DNA from: CAZYTX01 sp964650485
Lineage (GTDB): Bacteria; RBG-13-61-14; DATKZS01
Direction: 5' to 3'
Length of the DNA stretch: 15,073 nt
Assembly: GCA_964650485.1 (NCBI GenBank)
Contig: CAZYTX010000072.1
Location: forward strand, 1 to 15,073
This document shows positions 6,533 through 13,729 of the stretch, piece by piece. Below the pieces are notes generated by a model, which was given only the letters and a program-made list of their open reading frames with translations, ran no database searches and was not told where the DNA came from. How positions within the stretch are numbered: position 1 is the first letter of the stretch; each line of letters starts with the position of its first letter. The position numbers were made by a program, and so were the translations under genes.

Positions 6533-6982
6533 TTAGTCCACCACCTCTGCCTTTCCTCCCGCAGCCTCTATCTTCTCTTTCGCCATCTTGCTGAAAGCAT
6601 TGGCCTTTACAACCAGTGCACGGTCCAGTTCGCCCTTTGCCAGCACCTTGAAGCGGTCTCTTCCCTTTACCAGCCCCGCGTCTTTGAGTTCACGTATCCC
6701 CACTTCGCTGTTTTCCGGGAACCTGTTCAAGGTCTCCAGGTTCACCTGGGCGCGCGCGACCCTGAAGGGGTTATTGAACCCCCGCTTGGGTATGCGCCTG
6801 GCCAGGGGCATCTGTCCGCCCTCGAATGCCCGGTGGGTCTTGCCGGTGCCGGACCTTGCGTTCTGTCCCTTGGTGCCCCTGCCGCTGGTGGTCCCTTTGC
6901 CCGAGGCCCCTCCTCTGCCGAGCCTTTTCTTCTTTTTCTTTCTTCCCTTTCCAGGGCTCAAGCTTGCAAGGCTCATGACCAT
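6533..6982 (-). CDS. rplO: 50S ribosomal protein L15
   Basis: L15 is a late-assembling 50S protein with a long basic extension that threads into 23S rRNA. The 149-residue product has the glycine- and lysine-rich N-terminus with RLGRGGASGKG and GRGTKGQNARSG (about residues 20-44). The middle KRGFNNPFR block and a globular C-terminal domain that includes KVLAKGELDRAL follow. It starts 1 nt after the rpmD stop. The ATG at 6982 is used here, but a second ATG two codons inside (6976) is almost as good, because the nearest strong ribosome motif (GGAGG) lies 12 nt upstream of the first. It precedes secY directly, the standard spc order. Confidence 0.96.
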   Translation of the reverse strand: MVMSLASLSPGKGRKKKKKRLGRGGASGKGTTSGRGTKGQNARSGTGKTHRAFEGGQMPLARRIPKRGFNNPFRVARAQVNLETLNRFPENSEVGIRELKDAGLVKGRDRFKVLAKGELDRALVVKANAFSKMAKEKIEAAGGKAEVVD

Positions 6983-6983
6983 G

Positions 6984-7166
6984 TTACTCTTTAACCTCCA
7001 CCATGTGGATGACCTTCTTTATCATGCCCCTGGTCGCGCGGTTATTTGGCCGCTCTACTGTCTGGTGCAGCTTTTTAAGGCCCAGTCCCCTGATTATCTC
7101 TCTTTGCTTTTTGGGCCTTCCGTGCGGGCTTCTTACCAGTTTGATTTTTATGGTGGAATCCGGCAT
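6984..7166 (-). CDS. rpmD: 50S ribosomal protein L30
   Basis: L30 is a small peripheral 50S protein that some lineages lack. The 60 residues match the short bacterial form, with IKIKLVRSPHGRPKKQREIIRG at the start (residues 5-26) and a RATRGMIKKVIHMV C-terminal strand. ATG is the start, with AAGGA about 7 nt upstream. The gene sits between rpsE and rplO and runs almost into rplO, so the three are probably translated as a coupled set. Confidence 0.95.
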   Translation of the reverse strand: MPDSTIKIKLVRSPHGRPKKQREIIRGLGLKKLHQTVERPNNRATRGMIKKVIHMVEVKE

Positions 7167-7185
7167 TCAAACGTCCTTTCCGGTT

Positions 7186-7686
7186 TCAGACTTCCTCGGC
7201 GTGCTTGTTGCGACGCTGGGCCACGTTCTCCCTGGTCTGGATCCTCACCAGTGCGTCATATGCGGCCTTGGCCACGTTCTGAGGGTTGTTGGTGCCGATG
7301 GCCTTTGTCAGTATGTTGTGAACTCCCGTGACCTCGAGCACCGCGCGCACCGGACCTCCGGCTATAACCCCGGTGCCCGGGGAGGCCGGTCTCAGGAGGA
7401 CCCTTGCGGCCCCGCACTTTCCCATTTGCTCGTGGGGTATGGTGTCTCCCTCCACCAGGCCGACTTTTACCATTGTCTTTCTCGCCTTCTCGATTCCCTT
7501 CCTGATGGCCTCGGGCACCTCGTTGGCCTTGCCCAGGGCTATGCCAACCTGCCCGCGGCCGTCACCCACAACCACGAGTGCGGCAAAGGAGAACCTCTTT
7601 CCGCCTTTCACCACCTTGGCCACCCGGTTTATATGGATGACCTTGTCTTTAAGTTCGATCTCCTGCTCGGCTGATTCGATCGCCAA
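7186..7686 (-). CDS. rpsE: 30S ribosomal protein S5
   Basis: S5 sits at the mRNA entry and back of the 30S subunit and influences decoding accuracy and helicase activity. The 166-residue protein has the N-terminal double-stranded-RNA-binding fold (about 12-75), including INRVAKVVKGGKRFSFAALV and GDGRGQVGIALGKANEVPEA. The C-terminal domain carries RPASPGTGVIAGGPVRAVLE. No ATG occurs near the expected N-terminus. The start is TTG at 7686, with GGAGG placed 6 nt upstream, a convincing ribosome site for a rare start codon. It lies 13 nt after rplR. Confidence 0.97.
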   Translation of the reverse strand: MAIESAEQEIELKDKVIHINRVAKVVKGGKRFSFAALVVVGDGRGQVGIALGKANEVPEAIRKGIEKARKTMVKVGLVEGDTIPHEQMGKCGAARVLLRPASPGTGVIAGGPVRAVLEVTGVHNILTKAIGTNNPQNVAKAAYDALVRIQTRENVAQRRNKHAEEV

Positions 7687-7699
7687 TTTTGACCTCCGA

Positions 7700-8062
7700 T
7701 TAAAACTTGAGACCGGCTTCTCTTGCCGCGTCGGCGAGCTCTTTCACCTTTCCGTGATAGAGGAACCCGTTTCTGTCGAACACGACCTTTTCTATGCCCG
7801 CGCTCTTTGCCTTTTGTGCGGCCAGCTTCCCCACCTGCTTGGCAGCCTCCTTGTCCCTGGTGGTTTTCAGCTTGCCTTTCAGCTCCGGCGAGAGCGTGCT
7901 TGCCGAGGCCAGGGTGTTGCCCGCGGCGTCGTCAATGAGCTGTGCGTAAATATGGCTCGTGCTCTTGAACACGCACAGCCTGGGCCGGTCGGCCGTGCCT
8001 TTCACCTTGCGCCTCACCCGGCTCTGGCGCACGACCCTTCTTTCATACTTCCTTACAGGCAT
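7700..8062 (-). CDS. rplR: 50S ribosomal protein L18
   Basis: L18 binds 5S rRNA with L5 and L25 and anchors it in the central protuberance. The 120 residues are typical in length. A basic N-terminal arm (RKYERRVVRQSRVRRKV) is followed by the conserved RPRLCVFKSTSHIYAQLIDD block and the C-terminal FDRNGFLYHGKVKELADAAR. The ATG at 8062 has a modest AAGG 9 nt upstream. The gap to rplF is 40 nt, somewhat larger than at most junctions in this cluster, with nothing recognisable in it. Confidence 0.97.
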   Translation of the reverse strand: MPVRKYERRVVRQSRVRRKVKGTADRPRLCVFKSTSHIYAQLIDDAAGNTLASASTLSPELKGKLKTTRDKEAAKQVGKLAAQKAKSAGIEKVVFDRNGFLYHGKVKELADAAREAGLKF

Positions 8063-8102
8063 ACTCCACCGCCTTGCAAGAACACGCGGCCAGGGGGTCC
8101 CA

Positions 8103-8648
8103 TCATGTCTGGCCTCCCACCGCGGCTTTCCCGGCCTTCCTCCGAAGCTGCTCGCCCTGGAACCTTATTCCCTTGCCCTTGTAGGGCTCGGGCGGGCGGA
8201 AAAAGCGGAGCCTCGCCGCCACGTCCGCGACCTTCTGCTTGTCTATGCCCTGCACGGTGATAACGCCTCCGGCAACGGAGATGTCAACGCCCTCGGGTAT
8301 GGCAAAGCTCTTGGGGGCCGCAAACCCCAGTGACAGCTTGAGCACGTCCCCTGCCACCTCGGCCTTGTATCCCACCCCCACGACCTCCAGCTTTTTCTCG
8401 TATCCCTGGCTGACGCCGGCCACGGCGTTGTTTACAAGCGACCTGTAAAGCCCCTGAAAGGACTTGCTCTCCCTCTGGTCGTCGGGCCTGGTGATATTTA
8501 TCGCCTCCTCGGCCACGTCCACCCCCGCGGGCGGCCTCACCTCTACGCTGAGCTCGCCCTTTGGCCCCTTCACCTTGAGCAGAGGGGGGCTCCACTCGAC
8601 CGAGACCCCTTGGGGAACGGTGATTGGAAGCTTTCCTACCCTGGACAT
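8103..8648 (-). CDS. rplF: 50S ribosomal protein L6
   Basis: L6 lies near the factor-binding site at the base of the L7/L12 stalk. The 181-residue product begins MSRVGKLPITVPQGV and has the two repeated L6 folds. VKGPKGELS is in the first, with a junction at YRSLVNNAVAGVSQGYEKKLEVVGVGYKA (near residues 68-96). RPPEPYKGKGIRFQGE lies close to the C-terminus. The ATG has GGGAG 8 nt upstream. It is placed between rpsH and rplR in the standard order, and no anomaly is seen. Confidence 0.98.
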   Translation of the reverse strand: MSRVGKLPITVPQGVSVEWSPPLLKVKGPKGELSVEVRPPAGVDVAEEAINITRPDDQRESKSFQGLYRSLVNNAVAGVSQGYEKKLEVVGVGYKAEVAGDVLKLSLGFAAPKSFAIPEGVDISVAGGVITVQGIDKQKVADVAARLRFFRPPEPYKGKGIRFQGEQLRRKAGKAAVGGQT

Positions 8649-8670
8649 GTTCTCGTCTCCCCTTTTGCCG

Positions 8671-9066
8671 CTACCATACGGTGCAGATGATCTCTCCGCC
8701 CACGCGCTCCTTGCGCGCGTCTTTATCCGTCATGATGCCCCTGGAGGTGCTGACGATGGCCACGCCCAGCCCCTCCTTGACCTCCGGTATCTCGTCGGAC
8801 TTTGCATACACCTTCCTGCCGGGCTTTGACACCTTTTCCATCTCCACTATCACCGGCCTCTTGTTCTCGTCGTACTTGAGCGTTATCTTCAACATTCCCT
8901 GCTTGTTGTCCTGGATGAACTTATAGTTCTTTATGAACCCCTGGGCCTTTAGTATCCTGGCGATCTCGGTTTTTATCTTGCTTGCGGGTATGTCCACTGT
9001 CGCATGCCTGGCCTGGAGGCCGTTCCTGATCCTGGCCAACATGTCCGCGATGGGGTCCGTCATCAT
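8671..9066 (-). CDS. rpsH: 30S ribosomal protein S8
   Basis: S8 is a primary binder of the 16S central domain and in E. coli represses the spc operon. MTDPIADMLARIRNG at the start and the C-terminal STSRGIMTDKDARKERVGGE block identify it. The frame opens at a GTG (9075), but GGAGG (9077-9081) is then only 1 nt away. The first ATG, at 9066, is 10 nt from that motif, and its 131-residue product matches the usual length and N-terminus, so it is preferred. The ATG directly after it is also possible. No clear S8 operator was identified at the head of the spc genes. Confidence 0.96.
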   Translation of the reverse strand: MMTDPIADMLARIRNGLQARHATVDIPASKIKTEIARILKAQGFIKNYKFIQDNKQGMLKITLKYDENKRPVIVEMEKVSKPGRKVYAKSDEIPEVKEGLGVAIVSTSRGIMTDKDARKERVGGEIICTVW

Positions 9067-9084
9067 CTTGCCCACTCCTCCATT

Positions 9085-9270
9085 CTACCAGCTCGACTTT
9101 ACCACTCCGGGGATTTTTCCTTCCCTGGCCATGTTCCTGAGACATATCCTGCACATGTCGAATCTTCTGTAGTATCCCCTGGGCCGGCCGCACACCGGGC
9201 ACCTGTTATACTTTCTCGTCCTGAACTTCGGCTCTCTTCTGGCCTTGACCCTTATTGATTTCTTTGCCAA
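9085..9270 (-). CDS. rpsZ: 30S ribosomal protein S14, type Z (zinc)
   Basis: S14 is in the 30S head near the A site. At 61 residues this is the short zinc form, with Cys24, Cys27, Cys40 and Cys43 (CPVC and CRIC) forming the zinc site, unlike the roughly 100-residue zinc-free S14 of E. coli. The C-terminus AREGKIPGVVKSSW is canonical. The start is TTG at 9270, with GGAGG 5 nt upstream and MAKKSIRVKA matching the family N-terminus. It lies between rplE and rpsH as expected. The gene is also often labelled rpsN. Confidence 0.96.
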   Translation of the reverse strand: MAKKSIRVKARREPKFRTRKYNRCPVCGRPRGYYRRFDMCRICLRNMAREGKIPGVVKSSW

Positions 9271-9282
9271 CTGCTCCTCCCC

Positions 9283-9828
9283 TCAACTGGAGGCGCGGAA
9301 GGGCATTCCCATCTTTGCGAGGAGCGATTTGGCCTCCTCGTCATTCTCCGCGCTGGTGTTTATAGTCACGTTCATACCCTGTATCCTCTCGATCTTGTCG
9401 TAGTTGATCTCCGGGAATATTATCTGCTCCTTGATTCCCAAAGAGTAGTTCCCCCTCCCGTCGAAGGCCTTGGGGCTCACTCCCTGGAAGTCCCTGACCC
9501 TTGGCAGGGCCACGTTCACCAGCCTGTCCAGGAACTCGTACATCATCGCCCCCCGCAGTGTCACCATGCACCCTATGGGCATGCCTTTCCTCAGCTTGAA
9601 GGTGGCCACTGACTTCCTGGCCCTGGTCACCACCGGCTTCTGTCCGGTTATCTGCGAAAGCTCGGCCGCCGCGGTGTCAATCACCTTCACGTTCTGCACC
9701 GCCATGCCCAGGCCCATGTTGACCACCACCCTGGTGACCGCGGGGACCTGCATCCTGTTCTTGTAGTTGAACTCCTGCATCAATGCCGGCACCACCTGCT
9801 TTTCGTATATCTCTTTGAGCCGCGCCAT
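9283..9828 (-). CDS. rplE: 50S ribosomal protein L5
   Basis: L5 binds 5S rRNA, forms a bridge with S13 and contacts P-site tRNA. The 181 residues are of normal length. They show MARLKEIYEKQVVPALMQEF, the KVVVNMGLG-like segment near residue 30, ITGQKPVVTRARKSVATFKL, and GNYSLGIKEQIIFPEINYDK with the conserved phenylalanine and glutamate. The ATG at 9828 has GGAG 10 nt upstream. It is followed after 12 nt by the S14 gene. Confidence 0.98.
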   Translation of the reverse strand: MARLKEIYEKQVVPALMQEFNYKNRMQVPAVTRVVVNMGLGMAVQNVKVIDTAAAELSQITGQKPVVTRARKSVATFKLRKGMPIGCMVTLRGAMMYEFLDRLVNVALPRVRDFQGVSPKAFDGRGNYSLGIKEQIIFPEINYDKIERIQGMNVTINTSAENDEEAKSLLAKMGMPFRASS

Positions 9829-9842
9829 GCTTTTTTGTCTCC

Positions 9843-10169
9843 TCAGTCAATATGCTCGTTGCATTTCCTGCACACCCTGATCCTGGTCCCGCTCTCCAGC
9901 TTCAAGAACCCCGGCCTTGTGGGCTGACTGCATTTGGGACACACCAGCATCAGGTTGGACATGGCAATGGGGCTTTCCCGCTCCACCCTGCCCCCCTGCG
10001 GGGCTATGGGGTGGCCCGGCCGGAGGTGCCTGACCTGGAAGTTTAGCTTCTCCAGGGTGGCCCGCATGGACTTGGTGTCCACGTGGATGACCTTGGCCCT
10101 CTTGCCGCGCTCCTTGCCCGTCCTTACCAGCGCCTGGTCGCCTTTCCTTATTTTATTGCACCTTGGCAT
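9843..10169 (-). CDS. rplX: 50S ribosomal protein L24 with Cys4 motif
   Basis: L24 initiates 50S assembly and lies by the exit tunnel. The 108-residue product carries the KOW motif at about residues 7-33 (RKGDQALVRTGKERGKRAKV) and the conserved VERESPIAMSNLML segment. The C-terminal half has Cys77, Cys80, Cys100 and Cys103 in two CxxC pairs, an arrangement expected to hold zinc. It is common in L24 of several phyla but absent from E. coli. The ATG has GGGAG 5 nt upstream. It lies 13 nt after rplN and 14 nt before rplE. Confidence 0.97.
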   Translation of the reverse strand: MPRCNKIRKGDQALVRTGKERGKRAKVIHVDTKSMRATLEKLNFQVRHLRPGHPIAPQGGRVERESPIAMSNLMLVCPKCSQPTRPGFLKLESGTRIRVCRKCNEHID

Positions 10170-10182
10170 TGCCGCGCTCCCT

Positions 10183-10551
10183 TTACAGGACCTCGGGCGC
10201 CAGAGAGATTATCTTCATGAAGCGCCTGGCCCGAAGCTCCCTGGCCACCGGCCCGAACACCCTGTTTCCCAGGGGCTCGAGCTGGTTGTTTATCAGCACC
10301 GCGGAGTTCTCGTCAAAGCGCACGTATGTGCCGTCGGGCCTTCCCACTTCCTTTTTCGTCCTCACCACCACCGCCTTTACAACCTCGCCCTTTTTCACCT
10401 TGGACGCGGGCATGGCCTCCTTCACCGAGGCCACTATCACGTCCCCCACACGGGCATAGCGTCTCCTGCTGCCCCCCAGCACCTTGAGACACACCACCTT
10501 CCGGGCGCCGGAGTTGTCCGCCACGTTCAACATTGACTCCGCCTGTATCAT
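10183..10551 (-). CDS. rplN: 50S ribosomal protein L14
   Basis: L14 is on the 50S interface, forms intersubunit bridges and is the docking site of the silencing factor RsfS. The 122 residues match the nearly invariant family length. Motifs include MLNVADNSGARKVVCLKVLGG, GDVIVASVKEA, and the C-terminal RARRFMKIISLAPEVL. The ATG has AGAGG 8 nt upstream. It heads the spc cluster about 21 nt after rpsQ, so the S10 and spc clusters are joined without a promoter-sized gap. Confidence 0.98.
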   Translation of the reverse strand: MIQAESMLNVADNSGARKVVCLKVLGGSRRRYARVGDVIVASVKEAMPASKVKKGEVVKAVVVRTKKEVGRPDGTYVRFDENSAVLINNQLEPLGNRVFGPVARELRARRFMKIISLAPEVL

Positions 10552-10572
10552 GACAACATCCTCTCGGAAACA

Positions 10573-10857
10573 TTACTTCGCGCGCTCTAAAACCTTCATC
10601 ACCCGCCAGTGCTTTTCCTTTGACATGGGCCTGCTCTCCACTATCTGCACCCTGTCCCCCTGCCGGCAGTCGTTACTCTCATCATGGGCCTTTACGTTCT
10701 TCCATTGCCGCACGTACTTTTTGAACATAGGATTCATTTTCAAAAGCTCGATCCGCACCACAGCGGTCTTTTCCATCTTGTCGCTCATGACTATGCCGGT
10801 GCGGACCTTGCGATGTCCCCTCCGGTCGGAAGACTTTGTCGGAGCGGTGTCGTTCAT
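10573..10857 (-). CDS. rpsQ: 30S ribosomal protein S17 with extended N-terminus
   Basis: S17 is a primary 16S rRNA binder of the 30S body. The OB-fold core begins at about residue 14 with GHRKVRTGIVMSDKMEKTAVV and continues through KKYVRQWKNVKAHDE and GDRVQIVESRPMSKEKHWRV. About 10-13 residues (MNDTAPTKSSDRR) precede the usual start, giving 94 residues instead of the common 84-88. The ATG overlaps the rpmC stop in an ATGA junction, and no internal ATG or GTG near the core start gives a better choice, so the extension is probably translated. Confidence 0.95.
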   Translation of the reverse strand: MNDTAPTKSSDRRGHRKVRTGIVMSDKMEKTAVVRIELLKMNPMFKKYVRQWKNVKAHDESNDCRQGDRVQIVESRPMSKEKHWRVMKVLERAK

Positions 10858-11129
10858 GTCAAAACTCCCGTCTCGTATCCTCCCTGTCTGCGTGTCCGCA
10901 CAGGCAGGTACGTGGCCGTTGTCTTTTTTGCCGCCCTGCCCTCGAGCCCCTTCTCGCGCATAGTGGTCTTTACCCTGGCCAGGTCCCGCTTGGTGGTTTT
11001 CAGGGCCGCGGTATTGTCGAGCTGTCCGGTGGCCTTTTGAATCCTCAGGTTGAACACGGTCCTCTCAAGCTCGGAGAGCGTGGCCGCGAGCTCGTCATCG
11101 GTCATGTCGTGTATCTCGCTCGGCTTCAT
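10854..11129 (-). CDS. rpmC: 50S ribosomal protein L29 with long C-terminal tail
   Basis: L29 is a two-helix protein at the exit of the nascent-chain tunnel, next to L23, where SRP docks. The core (about residues 1-63) shows MKPSEIHDMTDDELAATLSEL, the LRIQKATGQLDNT signature and RRDLAR-like KRDLARVKTTMREK. A tail of about 28 residues (64-91) rich in Arg, Thr and Gly follows, where most L29 proteins end at 60-70 residues. The second of two adjacent ATGs, at 11129, is chosen because GGAG is 5 nt from it and 2 nt from the first (11132). It overlaps the rplP stop in a TGATG junction, and its own stop overlaps the rpsQ start. Confidence 0.94.
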   Translation of the reverse strand: MKPSEIHDMTDDELAATLSELERTVFNLRIQKATGQLDNTAALKTTKRDLARVKTTMREKGLEGRAAKKTTATYLPVRTRRQGGYETGVLT

Positions 11130-11542
11130 CATATCTCCTCGCGCTCCACTATCTGGGTGGGCACCGGCAGCTTTGAGCCGGCCAGCCTGAGCGCGGTCTT
11201 GGCCATGTGGTCGCTCACTCCCTCGACCTCGTAAATAATCCTTCCGGGCTTAACCAGCGCGACCCACTGCTCCACCGCGCCTTTGCCTTTGCCCATCCTG
11301 GTCTCCAGCGGCTTTTTGGTGAGCGGCTTGTCCGGGAAGACCCTGATCCAGAACTTTCCCACCCTTTTGACGTGCCTTGTCACCGCCACTCTTCCGGCCT
11401 CGATTTGCCTGGCCGTGATCTTCCCTCCACGGGTGGCCTGCAAACCGTAGCTCCCGAATGCCAGGGTGTTCCCGCGCTGGGCCTTGCCCCTGACCCTTCC
11501 CTTCTGTACCTTCCTGTACCTCGGTTTTTTGGGCTCCAGCAT
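11129..11542 (-). CDS. rplP: 50S ribosomal protein L16
   Basis: L16 lies close to the A-site tRNA elbow and is needed for late 50S maturation. The 137 residues include MLEPKKPRYRKVQKGRVRGKA, the ATRGGKITARQIEAGRVAVTR block, WIRVFPDKPLTKKP and RMGKGKGAVEQWVALVKPG. Arg82 corresponds to the E. coli arginine (Arg81) hydroxylated by YcfD. The ATG has GGAGG 6 nt upstream, which overlaps the rpsC stop region. The stop overlaps the rpmC start, indicating coupling. Confidence 0.98.
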   Translation of the reverse strand: MLEPKKPRYRKVQKGRVRGKAQRGNTLAFGSYGLQATRGGKITARQIEAGRVAVTRHVKRVGKFWIRVFPDKPLTKKPLETRMGKGKGAVEQWVALVKPGRIIYEVEGVSDHMAKTALRLAGSKLPVPTQIVEREEI

Positions 11543-11552
11543 CCGTATCCTC

Positions 11553-12209
11553 CTACAGCTTCACCGGGGGCACGGCCCCGCCTTTCCAAACTTCCGATTT
11601 GAACACCCAGACCTTCACTCCTATCACCCCGTATGTGGTCCTCGCCTGGGTGTAGCCGTAGTCAATGTCCGCCCGGAGGGTGTGCAGCGGCACCCTTCCC
11701 TCCCGGTACCACTCTCTCCTGGCTATCTCCGCTCCCCCCAGCCTGCCCGAGCACTGCACCCGGATGCCCTGGGCCCCGAACTTCATGGCCAGGCTGATGG
11801 CTTTTTTCATGGCCCTTCGAAAGGCCACCCTCCTCTCGAGCTGCAGGGCGATGTTCTCGGACACCAGTTGGGCGTCCGTCTCCGCGGGCCTGACCTCGTG
11901 GATGTTTATGAACACCTCGGCCTCGGTGAACTTCTGCAGGTCGGCCCGGAGCACGTCAACCTCCTGCCCCCTCTTGCCGATAACTATGGCCGGCTTGGCC
12001 GTGTATATGTTTAGCCTGCACTTGTTTGTGGACCGCTCGATGATCATGTCCGATATCCCGGCGTGGTAGATCCTCTTTTTTACGTACTCTCTGAGCGCAA
12101 GGTCCTGGTGAAGCAGCCCGGAGTAGCTCTTCTTGTCCGTGAACCACCTGGAGTCCCAGGTCTTTATGTAACCCAGTCTGAATCCTGTAGGATGCACCTT
12201 CTGGCCCAA
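11553..12209 (-). CDS. rpsC: 30S ribosomal protein S3
   Basis: S3 forms part of the mRNA entry channel and ribosomal helicase with S4 and S5. The 218-residue product opens with MGQKVHPTGFRLG and has a KH domain with the GKRG loop at residues 78-81 (IVIGKRGQEVDVLRADLQ). The C-terminal S3 domain follows, with GIRVQCSGRLGGAEIARREW and the HTLRADIDYG motif. The start is TTG at 12209, supported by GGGAGG 5 nt upstream and by the canonical N-terminus, with no ATG alternative. It follows rplV by 10 nt. Confidence 0.98.
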   Translation of the reverse strand: MGQKVHPTGFRLGYIKTWDSRWFTDKKSYSGLLHQDLALREYVKKRIYHAGISDMIIERSTNKCRLNIYTAKPAIVIGKRGQEVDVLRADLQKFTEAEVFINIHEVRPAETDAQLVSENIALQLERRVAFRRAMKKAISLAMKFGAQGIRVQCSGRLGGAEIARREWYREGRVPLHTLRADIDYGYTQARTTYGVIGVKVWVFKSEVWKGGAVPPVKL

Positions 12210-12219
12210 TTTCGCCTCC

Positions 12220-12558
12220 CTATCCTGTCTCCGAGATCACCATGGTTATCTTGCTGGTCCTCTTCCTTATCATGGTGGCCCTTCCCATTGCCCTGGGCAT
12301 GAACCGCTTCAGGGTGGGGCCCTGGTCCACCAGCACGTTCTTTATCACCAGTGCGTCGGGGTCCATGTCGTGGTTCTCGCCCGCGTTCGCTATTGCCGAG
12401 TCCAAGAGCTTCTTCAAGGGCCTGCTGGCCGCCTTGTCGCTATGGACCAATATTGCGAGCGCCTCCTGCACTGGCTTCCCCTTTATGGTCCCGGCCACCA
12501 GCCGCACCTTCTGGGGGCTCACCCTTATATAATTCAGTCTCGCCATTGCTTCGGCCAT
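12220..12558 (-). CDS. rplV: 50S ribosomal protein L22
   Basis: L22 contacts all 23S rRNA domains, and its beta-hairpin lines the exit-tunnel constriction with L4. Its 112 residues are near the family norm. Visible motifs are RVSPQKVRLVAGTIKGKPV, LLDSAIANAGENHDMD and the hairpin-to-strand stretch KRFMPRAMGRATMIRKRTSK ending in ITMVISE. The ATG at 12558 has GAGG 5 nt upstream. The six residues ahead of the conserved core are ordinary. Confidence 0.97.
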   Translation of the reverse strand: MAEAMARLNYIRVSPQKVRLVAGTIKGKPVQEALAILVHSDKAASRPLKKLLDSAIANAGENHDMDPDALVIKNVLVDQGPTLKRFMPRAMGRATMIRKRTSKITMVISETG

Positions 12559-12587
12559 GTGAACCTCTTCCCCGGTCTTCCATGCAT

Positions 12588-12875
12588 TTATTTTTTCAAG
12601 GTGGCTTTCCTGTCGCCGCTGGCCGAATGCCCGTGGAATGACCTGGTGGGCGAGAACTCTCCCAGCTTGTGACCCACCATGTTCTCGGTCACGAACACGG
12701 GTATGAACCTCTTGCCGTTGTGCACGGAGAAGGTGAGACCGATCATCTCCGGCAGTATTGTGGACCTCCTGCTCCAGGTCTGTATGGGCCTTTTACTGCC
12801 GCTCTCCTTTGCCCCTCTCACCTTGTTCATCAGATGCTCGTCAACGAACGGCCCTTTTTTCAACGACCTCGCCAT
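12588..12875 (-). CDS. rpsS: 30S ribosomal protein S19
   Basis: S19 binds the 16S head next to S13 and contacts intersubunit bridges. The 95-residue product starts MARSLKKGPFVDEHL and shows TWSRRSTILPEMIG, NGKRFIPVFVTENMVGHKLGE (in part) and the end FSPTRSFHGHSASGDRKA. A GTG lies immediately upstream (12878), but the ATG at 12875 matches the family N-terminus and is 4 nt from GGGGAGG (12880-12886), against 1 nt for the GTG, so the ATG is chosen. The ribosome site overlaps the rplB stop. Confidence 0.97.
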   Translation of the reverse strand: MARSLKKGPFVDEHLMNKVRGAKESGSKRPIQTWSRRSTILPEMIGLTFSVHNGKRFIPVFVTENMVGHKLGEFSPTRSFHGHSASGDRKATLKK

Positions 12876-12885
12876 CACGCCTCCC

Positions 12886-13704
12886 CTACTTTTTCCTCCG
12901 GTTTACTCTGTACCTGTCGGTCCTCTTGTTGTGCCTGGTCCTGTATCCCTTGGTGAGCATGCCCCATGGCGTCTGTGGGTGGTTGCCCTTGTTGCGCCCC
13001 TCCCCGCCGCCGTGGGGATGGTCAACCGGGTTCATGGACATGCCCCTGACCACGGGTTTCTTTCCCAGCCACCTCTTCCTGCCTGCCTTGCCCAGGGTAA
13101 CGTTTACAAAGTCAGGGTTTGAAACCTGTCCCACCGTGGCCCAGCAGTCCTGGTGGATCATGCGCTGCTCCCCGGAGGGCATCCTCACCAGAGCGTATTC
13201 CTTTTCCTTGGCCATCACCTGGCCGTAGGACCCTGCGGCCCTTATCAACTGCCCGCCCTTGCCTATCTTCTGCTCAAGGTTGTGCACGATGGTGCCCAGG
13301 GGAATACTCCTTAAGGGCAGGTGGTTGCCGGGCTTTATGTCAACGCCATCGCCGGCCACCACCTTCTCGCCCGGCGAAAGCCGCTGCGGCGCCAGTATGT
13401 AGCGCTTTTCCCCGTCCTGATAATGCAACAGTGCTATCCAGGCCGACCGGTTGGGGTCGTACTCTATCTTGGCCACCCGGGCAGGCACACCGTGCTTGTC
13501 GCGCCTGAAATCAATGATCCGGTAGCGTCTCTTGTGACCCCCGCCCCGTTGCCACACGCTGGTGCGGCCCTGGTTGTTCCTGCCTCCGCTTTTCTTGAGC
13601 GGGCGCACCAGGGACCTTTCGGGCTCGTTCTTTGCTCCCCTGAACTCGGCCGAGGTCATGAACCTCCTGCCCGGAGTAATGGGTTTGTATTTCTTCAAAG
13701 TCAT
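12886..13704 (-). CDS. rplB: 50S ribosomal protein L2
   Basis: L2 is one of the most conserved ribosomal proteins, needed for subunit association and the peptidyl-transferase centre. The 272 residues include ITPGRRFMTSAEF near the start, the RNA-binding OB and SH3-like domains (about 40-200), and the MNPVDHPHGGGEGRNKG loop with His229, the residue linked to peptidyl transferase function in E. coli. It ends in a basic tail (RYRVNRRKK). The ATG has AGGA 7 nt upstream. It follows rplW by 25 nt. Confidence 0.98.
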   Translation of the reverse strand: MTLKKYKPITPGRRFMTSAEFRGAKNEPERSLVRPLKKSGGRNNQGRTSVWQRGGGHKRRYRIIDFRRDKHGVPARVAKIEYDPNRSAWIALLHYQDGEKRYILAPQRLSPGEKVVAGDGVDIKPGNHLPLRSIPLGTIVHNLEQKIGKGGQLIRAAGSYGQVMAKEKEYALVRMPSGEQRMIHQDCWATVGQVSNPDFVNVTLGKAGRKRWLGKKPVVRGMSMNPVDHPHGGGEGRNKGNHPQTPWGMLTKGYRTRHNKRTDRYRVNRRKK

Positions 13705-13729
13705 TGTTTTATCCTGTCAACTTAAAAAG

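Noticed and set aside
5750..6994. A 414-codon open frame on the plus strand, opposite secY and rplO
   Set aside because: It mirrors well-identified minus-strand genes, has a low-complexity composition rich in His, Gly and Arg, and no ribosome site or family resemblance. GC-rich codon bias makes such antisense frames common.
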